Source of the DNA: Sulfobacillus acidophilus DSM 10332
GTDB taxonomy: Bacteria > Bacillota > Sulfobacillia > Sulfobacillales > Sulfobacillaceae
Assembly (NCBI GenBank): GCA_000237975.1
Contig: CP003179.1
Location: forward strand, 2,696,270-2,760,269
Direction of reading: 5' to 3'
Length of the DNA stretch: 64,000 nt
Position numbers and translations under genes: made by a program
The notes under the pieces: model-generated
Told to the model about the DNA's origin: nothing
Seen by the model: only the letters and a program-made list of their open reading frames with translations
Database searches by the model: none
Part shown: piece by piece, positions 42,281-51,375 of the stretch
Layout of the letters: every line of letters starts with the position of its first letter
Position numbering within the stretch: the first letter of the stretch is position 1

Positions 42281-42718
42281 TCATTTCCGTATCGCCGGAT
42301 GCAACAACTCGTCCTTGTCGGCAATCATGGACAAGCGGTCGTACGCGGCCAATTCATTAAACGGTGTCAATCGCACCGCATTCGTGGGACATGCCTCTTC
42401 ACACATGCCGCAGAAGATGCACCGAATCAGATCCACCTCATAGTCGATGGAATAACGATTGGTCCAGGACACCGGTTGCCCTTCCGGCGCTTCGGCCGCC
42501 ACCACGCGAATGGCATGGGCCGGACACACCGCTTCACAAAGCCCGCATCCCACGCAGAGTTCATGCCCCTCTTCGTCACGCGCCAACATATGCTTGCCGC
42601 GAAAACGCGGGGAGTACTCACGGCGCTTTTCGGGATATGGATAGGTGTCCCGTGGTTCGGTCAATGCTTTGAAGGTGGTGCCGAGACCTTTGGCGATCGC
42701 CTTAATCCCCTCAAACAT
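42281..42718 (-). CDS. nuoI: NADH-quinone oxidoreductase subunit I
   Basis: A 145-residue ferredoxin-like subunit with two [4Fe-4S] cluster motifs, CVGCGLCEAVCP and CIFCGMCEEACP, which pass electrons towards the quinone site. The start is ATG 42718 with AAGGAGG eight bases upstream; a frame extending to 42838 runs back into nuoH and lacks a signal. Confidence 0.95.
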   Translation of the reverse strand: MFEGIKAIAKGLGTTFKALTEPRDTYPYPEKRREYSPRFRGKHMLARDEEGHELCVGCGLCEAVCPAHAIRVVAAEAPEGQPVSWTNRYSIDYEVDLIRCIFCGMCEEACPTNAVRLTPFNELAAYDRLSMIADKDELLHPAIRK

Positions 42719-42765
42719 AGGGTTTCCTCCTTTGTTCTGATCTTTTCTCCGTCGTCTGCCCCGCC

Positions 42766-43755
42766 TTATATCAGTCCGCTCACAAACGCGGCCGTGCCCA
42801 AAAAGTACACCAACGCTACGGGCACCAGGACTTTCCAACCAAAGTTCATCAGTTTGTCATACCGAAAACGGGGCAAGGTCGCCCGAATCCAAATGAAGAC
42901 GAAGATAAAGACGCCGACTTTGATGAAGAACCAAATAATCGGGGGCAATATCGGCCCTAGCCAACCGCCGAAGAACAAGGTGACAGCAAGGCCGCTCACC
43001 GTAATCATGTTGATGTATTCGGCCACCACAAAGCTGGCGAAGCGCATTCCGGAGTATTCGGTATGGTACCCTGCCACCAACTCCGATTCGGCTTCCGGCA
43101 AGTCAAAGGGTGTGCGGTTGGTTTCGGCTATCGCCGTGATGAAGTAGATGAGAAAGGGAATGATCTGGGACCACCAAAGCCAACCATGGGTCTTTTGATA
43201 TAACACAATCTGCTCGAGATTGGCGGTCCCCGTAATCATCAGGACCCCCATAACGGCTAACCCCATGGCCAGCTCATAGGAGATAATCTGGGCTGAGGCC
43301 CGGATGCCGCCCAAGAGGGAATATTTATTCTGCGATGCCCAACCGCCCAACACCAAGCCATAAACCCCGAGTGAGCTCAAGGCAAACGCGATTAAAAGGC
43401 CCACCGACGGATTGGCAATATCCAGGCTGACGGTGAGCCCAAATACATGAATGGGGGCTCCGAACGGGATGACCGCGTCCACCGCCAACGCGGTAAAAAG
43501 CGAGATTACCGGGGCCAATTTGTACACGAAGGGATCTGCTCCGGCCGGGATTAAATCTTCTTTCGTCATCATTTTTAACCCGTCCGCCAGCGGCTGCAGC
43601 AATCCGCCCGGCCCCACCCGGTTCGGACCCAGCCGCAATTGGAAGAATCCTAAGAGCCGCCGTTCCAACAACATCGTATAGGCAAATCCGCCCATCAGAA
43701 TGGCGATCAAGAGAATAATTTTGATGATGAGCAAAATCAGCTCTAATGCCGTCAT
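42766..43755 (-). CDS. nuoH: NADH-quinone oxidoreductase subunit H
   Basis: A 329-residue, eight-helix subunit forming part of the quinone chamber. Conserved segments are RLGPNRVGPGGLLQPLADG (19 residues), AETNRTPFDLPEAESELV and PRFRYDKLMNFGWKV. Its ATG overlaps the nuoG stop (ATGA). Confidence 0.96.
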   Translation of the reverse strand: MTALELILLIIKIILLIAILMGGFAYTMLLERRLLGFFQLRLGPNRVGPGGLLQPLADGLKMMTKEDLIPAGADPFVYKLAPVISLFTALAVDAVIPFGAPIHVFGLTVSLDIANPSVGLLIAFALSSLGVYGLVLGGWASQNKYSLLGGIRASAQIISYELAMGLAVMGVLMITGTANLEQIVLYQKTHGWLWWSQIIPFLIYFITAIAETNRTPFDLPEAESELVAGYHTEYSGMRFASFVVAEYINMITVSGLAVTLFFGGWLGPILPPIIWFFIKVGVFIFVFIWIRATLPRFRYDKLMNFGWKVLVPVALVYFLGTAAFVSGLI

Positions 43756-46064
43756 GCGCTATGGACCTCCTCCAGGCTGGTGACGTCCACGGGGCCCGTA
43801 CCAATGAAGTTCACCGGCATATCGGGAACCCCGAGCGGAATCCAAATAACGCCCTCCGGCATCCGCGCATCGACGGTCACGCGAACCGCCAATTGTTTGC
43901 CGTCCCGGGTCAATTGCAACCGCCCGGTTTCGCCGATACCCCATTTTTCGGCATCCTCAGGCGAAATTCGGGCCGGATATTCGGGCCGACGATGCTGGAG
44001 GATATCGGAAGGATAACCGCCCTCAAACACCCATTGTCCGGTGATAAGCCAGGGTTTTTCCGAGCCGACAGGAGGTTCCGATAAGGGCTCCCACTCCTCC
44101 GACGCGGTCGTCATCGGTAACAAATCGCCGCCTTCGGGATCGTAAGGATCGAAGTCTTCGACGCCGGGGAAAACATGGCCCAACGTCCGCGTAAAGGCCG
44201 TGATATAGGTTTTGGTCGGTCGCGCTTGCCCCGGCGGATTGACGGAGGCGGTGGCCGTTTGAAGGCGTGCCTCCATATTGACATAGGTGCCGGTCACTTC
44301 GCCCCAGGTGGCGCCCGGTAACCACGCATCGATCAGATCGCCGCCGCCCGGTGGAACGACGCCCTCGTAGACCACATACCGCACGCGACTCAACGCGTCT
44401 TGGACCAGCGCTTGATCCGGATATTCGTTCCAGAGATCGGCCCCCCAGAGCACCAACAAGTCCAGTTCGCCGTCCCGAGCCTTTTGTAAGACCCGAGTCA
44501 GCGCCTCAAACCGGGCCGGAAACCCGGCGGCTTCAAAGCCCCGCCAGTTACTCGGCCGCCAGGTGGGAAGCACTTTGGTCGGAGCAGTCCGAATAGACTG
44601 AATGGCTTGCAGGACCGATTCGAGTTCCGGATGGAGGCCATCCCACAAGAAGACAAGATGGGCGCTTTTATCCAGCAGATCCGCCAAGCGCTCGGCGACT
44701 TCGGACGCCAACTGGCCGGACGCCAAGTGCCGTCCGGCGGTTAACCGGGCCACTGCCGGATGGTCGGGATGCTTCAGCCGCAACACTTCCGCCAAAACCC
44801 ACGCCTCCGAACCCGGCGCCACCAAAATATCCTCCCCCGGCAAGGTCTCCCGGGTCAGGCGGCGAGCTCCGATACCGACAATATTTAACGTCGGGAAATG
44901 CCGCCGACGTTCCCGGAGCTTCAGATGCACCACCGGCACCGCCTCGTACGGATCCACACCCAGATAAATCACCGTATCGGCTTGCTTCACGTCGTCAAAT
45001 GTCCCGTTTAAGGGCCTCGGAAGATACCCTGGAACGTTCCGGCTGACCGCAAGGTTCGGACTACCGACGATTTCGTGGGCGAAGTGCCATAATTCCCGAG
45101 CCTCTTCAACCGTGTGGCTGCCCCCGATAATCCAGCCGGTACGGTCGCCGCCCCCTTGGGTTACGACCTCTTTGAGCCATTGGCCGACTTCCCGGGTCGT
45201 GTAGGCGGCCGCTTGCGAGACTCCCCGTAGAGACGAGGTGGTGAGACGCGAAGCGTGGTAGGTGTAGTCATACCCAAAACGACCGCGGTCACAGAGCCAT
45301 CCCCATTCGCGGTCGGGTACGGGACGGCCTTCGGTGCGCACAATCCGCCCGTCTCGTCCTGTGACGAGCATTGTGCAGCCTACCGGGCAATGGGGACAAA
45401 CCGATTCTTGCCGTTCGATATTCCAAGGTCGCGCTTTATAATGGTAGGGTTTGGACAACAAGGCGCCGACCGGGCATAAATCAATGACATTACCGGTAAA
45501 CTGACTGGTGGCCGGTTGGTGATCCACCGTCGTCACCACGGTTTCAACCCCGCGTCCTTCCAGCAACAATTGCGGTTCGCCGACGTATTCGCCCATAAAC
45601 CGCACACACCGCTGACAAAGCACGCACCGTTCTTGGTCCACCAGCACAAATTCGTTAATCGGCCCGTCTTTGACTTTTTGGATTTTGGGTTCCAAAAAGC
45701 GGCCTTTCGGTGCCCCATATTCAAAAGTGTAATCTTGGAGAAAACATTCCCCACCTTTGTCACAGACGGGACAATCGAGAGGATGGTTAATCAAAAGAAA
45801 TTCCAGCATGCCTTGACGGCCTTTGTCCACTTGGGGACCGTGGGTATGCACGACCATCCCCTCCTGGACGGCCGTCGTGCAAGCGGTGGCCAATTTCGGC
45901 ATTTTTTCGACTTGCACCAGACACATCCGGCACGCTCCCAAGGGCCCTAACGCTTCATGATAGCAATATACCGGGATTTCAATTCCCAACCGCGCGGCGG
46001 CATCGGCAATCATGGTGCCTTCCGGCACCGTCACTTCCTGACCGTCAATAGTTAACCGTATCAT
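43752..46064 (-). CDS. nuoG: NADH-quinone oxidoreductase subunit G
   Basis: A 770-residue iron-sulfur subunit. An N-terminal ferredoxin domain has CYCHEALGPLGACRMC for the [2Fe-2S] cluster. HPLDCPVCDKGGEC and ERCVLCQRCVRF follow for [4Fe-4S] centres, and a further CPHCPVGC motif resembles the N7-type cluster. The rest is a molybdopterin-oxidoreductase-like domain with no cofactor expected. ATG 46064 follows GGGAGCG; an upstream start at 46112 lies within nuoF without a signal. It overlaps nuoF by 20 bases. Confidence 0.94.
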   Translation of the reverse strand: MIRLTIDGQEVTVPEGTMIADAAARLGIEIPVYCYHEALGPLGACRMCLVQVEKMPKLATACTTAVQEGMVVHTHGPQVDKGRQGMLEFLLINHPLDCPVCDKGGECFLQDYTFEYGAPKGRFLEPKIQKVKDGPINEFVLVDQERCVLCQRCVRFMGEYVGEPQLLLEGRGVETVVTTVDHQPATSQFTGNVIDLCPVGALLSKPYHYKARPWNIERQESVCPHCPVGCTMLVTGRDGRIVRTEGRPVPDREWGWLCDRGRFGYDYTYHASRLTTSSLRGVSQAAAYTTREVGQWLKEVVTQGGGDRTGWIIGGSHTVEEARELWHFAHEIVGSPNLAVSRNVPGYLPRPLNGTFDDVKQADTVIYLGVDPYEAVPVVHLKLRERRRHFPTLNIVGIGARRLTRETLPGEDILVAPGSEAWVLAEVLRLKHPDHPAVARLTAGRHLASGQLASEVAERLADLLDKSAHLVFLWDGLHPELESVLQAIQSIRTAPTKVLPTWRPSNWRGFEAAGFPARFEALTRVLQKARDGELDLLVLWGADLWNEYPDQALVQDALSRVRYVVYEGVVPPGGGDLIDAWLPGATWGEVTGTYVNMEARLQTATASVNPPGQARPTKTYITAFTRTLGHVFPGVEDFDPYDPEGGDLLPMTTASEEWEPLSEPPVGSEKPWLITGQWVFEGGYPSDILQHRRPEYPARISPEDAEKWGIGETGRLQLTRDGKQLAVRVTVDARMPEGVIWIPLGVPDMPVNFIGTGPVDVTSLEEVHSA

Positions 46065-47340
46065 AGGCTTTCGCTCCCATCGGACATCTGTGCTCCCGAA
46101 TATGTGCCTCAAACTCTTCGCGGAAGTGTTTTACGGCACTCACCATAAACCCTAAGGCCGCATCCCCTAGCGGGCAAAACGACTTGCCGCTGATGTTGTC
46201 GGCAATGTCCAACAGCACCGTCAAATCATCCGCCTCACCGAGACCCGCTTCAATCCGTTCGAGCACATCGGTCATCCAGTAGGTCCCTTCCCGACACGGT
46301 GTGCACTTGCCGCACGACTCCTCACGGTAGAATTTCACCAACCGGGCAGCGGCTTTGACAATACAGGTCTGATCATCCAATACGATGCAACCGCCGGAGC
46401 CTAACATGGTGCCGGCTGCCATCATGGACTCATAATCGAGGGGGGTATCCAATTGATCGGCAGTCAAAAGAGGGACTGAACTTCCGCCCGGAATCACGGC
46501 TTTAATTTGATAGCCGGGCAGCATCCCTCCCGCGTATTCTTCCAATAGCGTGCGTAGCGGGGTGGCTAAAGGTACTTCATAGTTGCCGGGGCGCCGGACT
46601 TTGCCGCTGACGGACATAATTTTAATTCCGGGACTTTTTTCCGTCCCCATGCTGGTGTACCACTCCGCCCCGTACATCACAATCGGCGGCACATTACAAA
46701 TGGTCTCGACGTTATTGACGATGGTCGGGAGGCCATACAAGCCGGCCACGGCGGGAAACGGGGGCTTTAACCGCGGGTTGCCCCGTTTGCCTTCCAGAGA
46801 CTCCAAAAGTGCCGACTCTTCACCGCATATATAAGCCCCGGCCCCTCGATACACGTGAATGTCCAACGAAAAGTCGGAACCTAAAATCCGCTCGCCTAAA
46901 AACCCGTGGGCGTAGGCCTCGCGAACGGCGCGCCGGAGTTGTTCGGCCCCGCGTAAGAATTCTCCCCGTACATAAACGTATGCTTCTCGGGCCCCGATCG
47001 CATAACTGGCTATGATCATGCCCTCGATTAATTGATGGGGATTATGCTCGATCAACTCACGGTCCTTAAATGTTCCGGGTTCGGCTTCGTCGGAATTTAC
47101 GACCAGATAGCGGGGACGGCCGTCTTTGGGCAAAAACCCCCATTTAACGCCGGTCGGAAATCCTGCCCCGCCGCGCCCCCGAAGCCCTGAGCGCTTGACC
47201 AGATCGACGAGGGCCTCGGGTTCGTATTCCGCCAAGGCTTTTTTCAGGGCATCATAGCCGCCGTGCGCCATATAGACGTCAAATTGGTCAATATCGGGAA
47301 TCTCTTGATTACGCAGCAAGACATGGCGGGGTACACTCAC
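46045..47340 (-). CDS. nuoF: NADH-quinone oxidoreductase subunit F
   Basis: A 431-residue NADH-binding flavoprotein subunit. GRGGAGFPTGVKW forms the FMN/NADH site, AYICGEESALLESLEGKRG is characteristic, and ESCGKCTPCREG binds the N3 [4Fe-4S] cluster. It takes hydride from NADH. The start overlaps the nuoE stop by 4 bases. Confidence 0.96.
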   Translation of the reverse strand: MSVPRHVLLRNQEIPDIDQFDVYMAHGGYDALKKALAEYEPEALVDLVKRSGLRGRGGAGFPTGVKWGFLPKDGRPRYLVVNSDEAEPGTFKDRELIEHNPHQLIEGMIIASYAIGAREAYVYVRGEFLRGAEQLRRAVREAYAHGFLGERILGSDFSLDIHVYRGAGAYICGEESALLESLEGKRGNPRLKPPFPAVAGLYGLPTIVNNVETICNVPPIVMYGAEWYTSMGTEKSPGIKIMSVSGKVRRPGNYEVPLATPLRTLLEEYAGGMLPGYQIKAVIPGGSSVPLLTADQLDTPLDYESMMAAGTMLGSGGCIVLDDQTCIVKAAARLVKFYREESCGKCTPCREGTYWMTDVLERIEAGLGEADDLTVLLDIADNISGKSFCPLGDAALGFMVSAVKHFREEFEAHIREHRCPMGAKAYDTVNY

Positions 47341-47807
47341 GACGACACCTCCTCCTCTTTTAAGAGGCGGTCGGGCTCTTCAGGAGGAATCGGCCCGCGA
47401 TAGCGCAAATTGACTTGCGCCACCGGCGCCAAATCACACGCCGCCAAACATTCGGCCTCTAAAAGGGTGTACTCGCCGTCCGGCGTAGTCTGCCCTTGCT
47501 TAATGCCCAATTTGTCTTCCAGATTGTGCATCAACCGGTCGGAGCCCGCTAACATGCAGGAAAGCCCCACACAAACATGCACGACTTTCTTCCCCACCGG
47601 TTCCTTATAGAACAAGGTATAAAAAGACGCCACCGATTCCACATACTGCACCGGCAGGTTCAGTAGAGACGCCACGTCCTGTAACGTCTCGGGGCTCAGC
47701 CAGCCTTCCGCCGATTGAATCCGATGCAAAAGCGGTAATAAGGCCGAATTGGCTTTCGGGAACTCGCGTTTGGCCTCTTCAGCCCATTGTTGCCATTCGG
47801 GTTTCAT
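47337..47807 (-). CDS. nuoE: NADH-quinone oxidoreductase subunit E
   Basis: A 156-residue thioredoxin-like [2Fe-2S] subunit. The cluster ligands are in CVGLSCMLAG and EAECLAACDLAP. It overlaps nuoD and nuoF by 4 bases on either side. Confidence 0.95.
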   Translation of the reverse strand: MKPEWQQWAEEAKREFPKANSALLPLLHRIQSAEGWLSPETLQDVASLLNLPVQYVESVASFYTLFYKEPVGKKVVHVCVGLSCMLAGSDRLMHNLEDKLGIKQGQTTPDGEYTLLEAECLAACDLAPVAQVNLRYRGPIPPEEPDRLLKEEEVSS

Positions 47808-49009
47808 TTGTCGACATCTCCCAGCATAATGTCAATGCTTCCGATTGCGGTAATCACGTCCGCTACGAGACCGCCCCGGCAAATGGTCGGCATCGTTTGC
47901 AAGTTATAAAAGGACGGAGTCCGTGCGCGCCAACGATAGGGTTTGGGGCCGCCATCGGAAACAATGTAGAAGCCGATTTCCCCACGAGGGCCTTCCACCG
48001 CTTGATAGACCTCCCCGACCGGCACCGGAAATCCCGCGGTCACGAGCTTAAATTGATGAATCAACGCTTCCATGTTGCCGTAGATTTCGTCGCGGGGCGG
48101 GAGGGCCACCTTCCGGTCTTTCGTGGCGTATTCCCCACGAGGCGTAATTTTCGGCAACACTTGCTCGATGATTTTATGGGATTCGATCATTTCATCAAAC
48201 CGTACCCAAAAGCGGGCATATGCATCGCCTTCAGTCCGCGTGGGAACATTAAAATCAAATTCGTCATAATAGCAATAGGGTTCCACTTTGCGGAGATCCA
48301 AAGGCAGACCGGTGGCCCGAAGATTGGGGCCGGTGACCGATAAGGCTAACGCCTCTTCTTGGGAAAGCAAAGAGACGCCTTCCAAACGCTCATTAATCAA
48401 CGGATTTCCTTCCACTAAATTGCGGTACATTTGAATCCAGCGGGGAAAGTCCTTCACAAATTGTTCCGCCTTGACGTGAAACCCGTCGGGTAAATCATAA
48501 GCTAACCCCCCCACCCGAAAATAACTGGGGTTCATGCGCACACCCGACGCGGCTTCAACCAGATCTAAAATAATCTCCCGTTCCCGCATGGTGTAAAAGA
48601 AAAGGCTCATCGCCCCCAAGTCCATGACATGGGTACCCAACCAGACCAAATGACTGGCGATTCGGGTTAATTCCGAAAATAACACACGAATGTATTGCGC
48701 GCGTTTGGGGACCTCCAGCTGCATCAGCTTTTCCACTGCCAGCACATACGCCAGGTTGTTGGTCATCGGAGCCAGGTAGTCTAACCGGTCGGTAATCGTA
48801 TTGCACTGTTGATAGGTGAGGGTCTCTGCGGTTTTTTCAAATCCGGTGTGCAAATAACCAATCACCGGTTGGGCATCAACCACCCGTTCCCCGTCCAAAA
48901 TCAACCGAACCCGCAATACCCCGTGAGTACTCGGGTGTTGGGGCCCCAAGTTAATCACCATGGTTTCTTCTGAAGGGGCTACTTCCGGTGGCAAATTTTC
49001 AATGGCCAT
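47804..49009 (-). CDS. nuoD: NADH-quinone oxidoreductase subunit D
   Basis: A 401-residue 49-kDa-type subunit forming the quinone site together with NuoB. The start region LGPQHPSTHGVLR and the C-terminal DVITAIGSIDIMLGDVDK are typical. ATG 49009 is 7 bases after AGGAGG; a frame extending to 49078 runs into nuoC. Confidence 0.96.
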   Translation of the reverse strand: MAIENLPPEVAPSEETMVINLGPQHPSTHGVLRVRLILDGERVVDAQPVIGYLHTGFEKTAETLTYQQCNTITDRLDYLAPMTNNLAYVLAVEKLMQLEVPKRAQYIRVLFSELTRIASHLVWLGTHVMDLGAMSLFFYTMREREIILDLVEAASGVRMNPSYFRVGGLAYDLPDGFHVKAEQFVKDFPRWIQMYRNLVEGNPLINERLEGVSLLSQEEALALSVTGPNLRATGLPLDLRKVEPYCYYDEFDFNVPTRTEGDAYARFWVRFDEMIESHKIIEQVLPKITPRGEYATKDRKVALPPRDEIYGNMEALIHQFKLVTAGFPVPVGEVYQAVEGPRGEIGFYIVSDGGPKPYRWRARTPSFYNLQTMPTICRGGLVADVITAIGSIDIMLGDVDK

Positions 49010-49020
49010 ACCCATACCTC

Positions 49021-49482
49021 CTAGTCGATGCGATTTCCGCCGGTCGGATAATCCTTGCGCAAAGGATGCCCTTCCCAATCATCCGGGAGATAGATGCGCG
49101 TCAGGTTCGGATGTCCGTCAAACGTCACGCCAAATAGGTCATACGCTTCACGCTCTGGCCAATTGGCGCCGGGCCATACGGAGACGACCGACGGCAAGGA
49201 CTCTTCTTCACCGACCCAGGCCTTAACCCGCAACCGGGCAAACTTTTGGGGATGATATAAATGGTAGACCACTTCAAATCGCGGCCGGGCAGGAAACCAG
49301 TCTACCGCACAGACGTCCAGCAAGAGGTGATACCCTTCCTGCTCCTTCAGATATTGACTGACCTCAAGAATGGTGTCTTTGGGTACGATAACGGTCGGTT
49401 GGTCAACCGCCTCTACCGGGGTAACGGCCTCGGGAAAACGGGATTGGAGTCGTGCGATAATATCCGGATCATGCGTGCTCAC
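49021..49482 (-). CDS. nuoC: NADH-quinone oxidoreductase subunit C
   Basis: A 153-residue 30-kDa-type subunit. The signature [20 protein letters not shown] (20 residues) and [13 protein letters not shown] are present. It begins at GTG 49482, 6 bases after AAGGAGG, and overlaps the end of nuoB by 14 bases. Unlike in enterobacteria, nuoC and nuoD are separate genes. Confidence 0.94.
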   Translation of the reverse strand: MSTHDPDIIARLQSRFPEAVTPVEAVDQPTVIVPKDTILEVSQYLKEQEGYHLLLDVCAVDWFPARPRFEVVYHLYHPQKFARLRVKAWVGEEESLPSVVSVWPGANWPEREAYDLFGVTFDGHPNLTRIYLPDDWEGHPLRKDYPTGGNRID

Positions 49483-50017
49483 CGTGATCCTCCTTAAGGG
49501 CCGCCAAATGTTGTTCGACTTCAAGATATTTCGGCGGCAAGCCTTGCTCAATTTTTTCTCGGAGTTTCAAGATGCCAAACATGAGCGCTTCCGGGGTGGG
49601 CGGACAACCAGGTACATAGACGTCAACCGGTACCACGTGGTCAACCCCTTGGATAATGGCGTAGTTATCAAATACGCCTCCTGACGACGCACAGGCGCCC
49701 ATCGAAATCACCCATTTCGGTTCCGGCATCTGTTCCCAAATGGTCCGCAACACCGGAGCCATTTTTTGGCTCACGCGGCCGGCCACAATCATCAGGTCCG
49801 CTTGCCGCGGCGACGCACGAAACGCTTCGGAACCAAAACGCGCCAAATCATATCGCGAGTTGGTCACGCTCATCATCTCGATGGCGCAACAGGCCAATCC
49901 GAAGGTGGCGGGCCATACCGACGACTTGCGGGCCCAGCGCACCATTTTGTCCACCGACGTCAATAAAATTGACCGCTCGGCTTCTTGCTGGACAGACCGG
50001 GTCGGGTTTAATCCCAT
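49469..50017 (-). CDS. nuoB: NADH-quinone oxidoreductase subunit B
   Basis: A 182-residue PSST-type subunit that binds the terminal N2 [4Fe-4S] cluster with [10 protein letters not shown], the GACASSGG segment and [12 protein letters not shown]. It overlaps nuoA by 10 bases. Confidence 0.96.
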   Translation of the reverse strand: MGLNPTRSVQQEAERSILLTSVDKMVRWARKSSVWPATFGLACCAIEMMSVTNSRYDLARFGSEAFRASPRQADLMIVAGRVSQKMAPVLRTIWEQMPEPKWVISMGACASSGGVFDNYAIIQGVDHVVPVDVYVPGCPPTPEALMFGILKLREKIEQGLPPKYLEVEQHLAALKEDHGEHA

Positions 50018-50364
50018 TGGAATCCCCCCCTATTCCAGACGTAAATGAAGGCAATGCCCACAACAACAAGAAAAGCGAAGGCTCGCTCCACCCCCGCTTG
50101 ATGTAATTCCCTGATGCTGGTGGCCCATGGATAGAGAGCCATAACCGCGACATCGAAAATCATAAAAAACATGGCGACTCGGTAAAACCGTACCGAGAAA
50201 TACTTGACCGGCGCTTCGGGAATAATTCCCGACTCATAGGTCACCTCTTTTAATCCACCGGGTGCCTTGGGTCCCAGTAAGCTCGACGATGAAGCGACTC
50301 CAAAAGCCACCGCAAAGGCCACAATAATATACAGCAATAAGGCCCCATAACCGTGAGTCAGCAT
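50008..50364 (-). CDS. nuoA: NADH-quinone oxidoreductase subunit A
   Basis: A 118-residue, three-helix subunit, first in the 14-gene operon. The signature [19 protein letters not shown] (19 residues) and [12 protein letters not shown] identify it. ATG 50364 is preceded by GGAGCGGAGG. The leader upstream carries a Rex operator. Confidence 0.94.
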   Translation of the reverse strand: MLTHGYGALLLYIIVAFAVAFGVASSSSLLGPKAPGGLKEVTYESGIIPEAPVKYFSVRFYRVAMFFMIFDVAVMALYPWATSIRELHQAGVERAFAFLVVVGIAFIYVWNRGGFQWD

Positions 50365-50423
50365 AAAGCCTCCGCTCCTAGCTTCTCCATGTGAAGAACA
50401 TGATACCTCGGGCCGGAAAAAAT

Positions 50424-50441
50424 TTGTGACATCGTTCACAA
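50424..50441. promoter_or_regulatory. Rex operator in the nuo leader
   Basis: TTGTGAC-ATCG-TTCACAA matches the Rex consensus TTGTGAA-N4-TTCACAA at all but one position, and the flanking A/T runs extend the dyad. It lies about 60 bases upstream of nuoA and roughly 27-44 bases after the predicted transcription start, so bound Rex would block elongation. rex itself is encoded at 34970-35620. Confidence 0.82.
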
Positions 50442-50474
50442 AAAATTTCGGATATCTCCCCCCGCTCTAGTGTT

Positions 50475-50502
50475 ATTGTACCAATCTTTTTCCCCTAATC
50501 AA
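50475..50502 (-). promoter_or_regulatory. Candidate nuo operon promoter
   Basis: On the minus strand TTGATT (50502-50497) and TACAAT (50480-50475) are separated by 16 bases. The start would be near 50468, in the gap between nuoA and whiA. Confidence 0.5.
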
Positions 50503-50526
50503 CGGACCCGCGTCGAAATCCGCATA

Positions 50527-51375
50527 TTATTGCTGATGACCCAACCACTGTCTCAGGCGTCGCAACCGATGGTTGACCACCGATTTGGATACCGGCGGGG
50601 ACAGATGGCGGCCCAGTTCGGCCAATGTCCATTCCGGATGCCGCCAACGCAACTCCGCCAACGGCATCAAGTCTGCCGGCAATTGTGCAAAGCCCCGGGA
50701 CACGCGCCACTCTTCCAACCGTTCGCGGTCGTTGAGTCCGGCGTTAATCGCCCGCTTAAGGTTGGCCGTTTCCGAATTCACCAATCGATTGACCTGGTTT
50801 TTCATTTGCCGGACCACATCTTGGCTTTCAAGGGTTAGCATGGCCTGATGTGCCCCCATAATACCTAAAACACGCGCAATTTGCTGCCGATCTTTTAAAT
50901 AAATAACGGTGAGCCGTCGCCGCTCGGTCATCCGGGCGGCCACTTTTTCCTGGGCCAGTGCCCATAAAAGGCCTTCGGCGGCCTCCTTTTCGGTCGCCGT
51001 CACCTCCCAATGGGCTGGTCGTTCGTGATCCGCCACGTAGCCGCGGGCCAAAAATGCCCCGCGAATATAGGCCGGAGCACAATCGGCCAAATACGTATCC
51101 CAATCCGGCGGCGATCCGTCCCCCACCCATAATTCAAACCGTAACCGATGGCCTTCAGGTCGGACCCGCACCGCCGGATGAAAATCGACCTGTTTCAATA
51201 ACCGGTAGGCCCGGCGCGCGACCAGCGCCGACCCCGTAACAATCCACCGCGAGCCCGCTTCCGGCATGCGGGTGGTCCCGGCCAATCCCCACAGCTCCGT
51301 CCAGATCCAGGGAATGGCGGCCAGCGGCTGATGGACTAATTCGGTTTTCACTTGGCGGGAATAGGACCAAGCCAT
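50527..51375 (-). CDS. whiA: DNA-binding protein WhiA
   Basis: A 282-residue WhiA homologue, a bit shorter than the usual ~315. The N-terminal LAGLIDADG-like domain (YSRQVKTELVH, GAFLARGYVAD) and the C-terminal helix-turn-helix (LPLAELRWRHPEWTLAELG, then VSKSVVNHRLRRL) are both present. WhiA is linked to cell division and sporulation control in Gram-positives. It overlaps yvcK by 28 bases within the conserved rapZ-yvcK-whiA cluster. Confidence 0.92.
   Translation of the reverse strand: MAWSYSRQVKTELVHQPLAAIPWIWTELWGLAGTTRMPEAGSRWIVTGSALVARRAYRLLKQVDFHPAVRVRPEGHRLRFELWVGDGSPPDWDTYLADCAPAYIRGAFLARGYVADHERPAHWEVTATEKEAAEGLLWALAQEKVAARMTERRRLTVIYLKDRQQIARVLGIMGAHQAMLTLESQDVVRQMKNQVNRLVNSETANLKRAINAGLNDRERLEEWRVSRGFAQLPADLMPLAELRWRHPEWTLAELGRHLSPPVSKSVVNHRLRRLRQWLGHQQ

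Noticed and set aside
42188-43147. Plus-strand frame of 319 codons opposite nuoH, nuoI and nuoJ
   Set aside because: Antisense shadow of three well-conserved complex I genes with no ribosome binding site or family motif.
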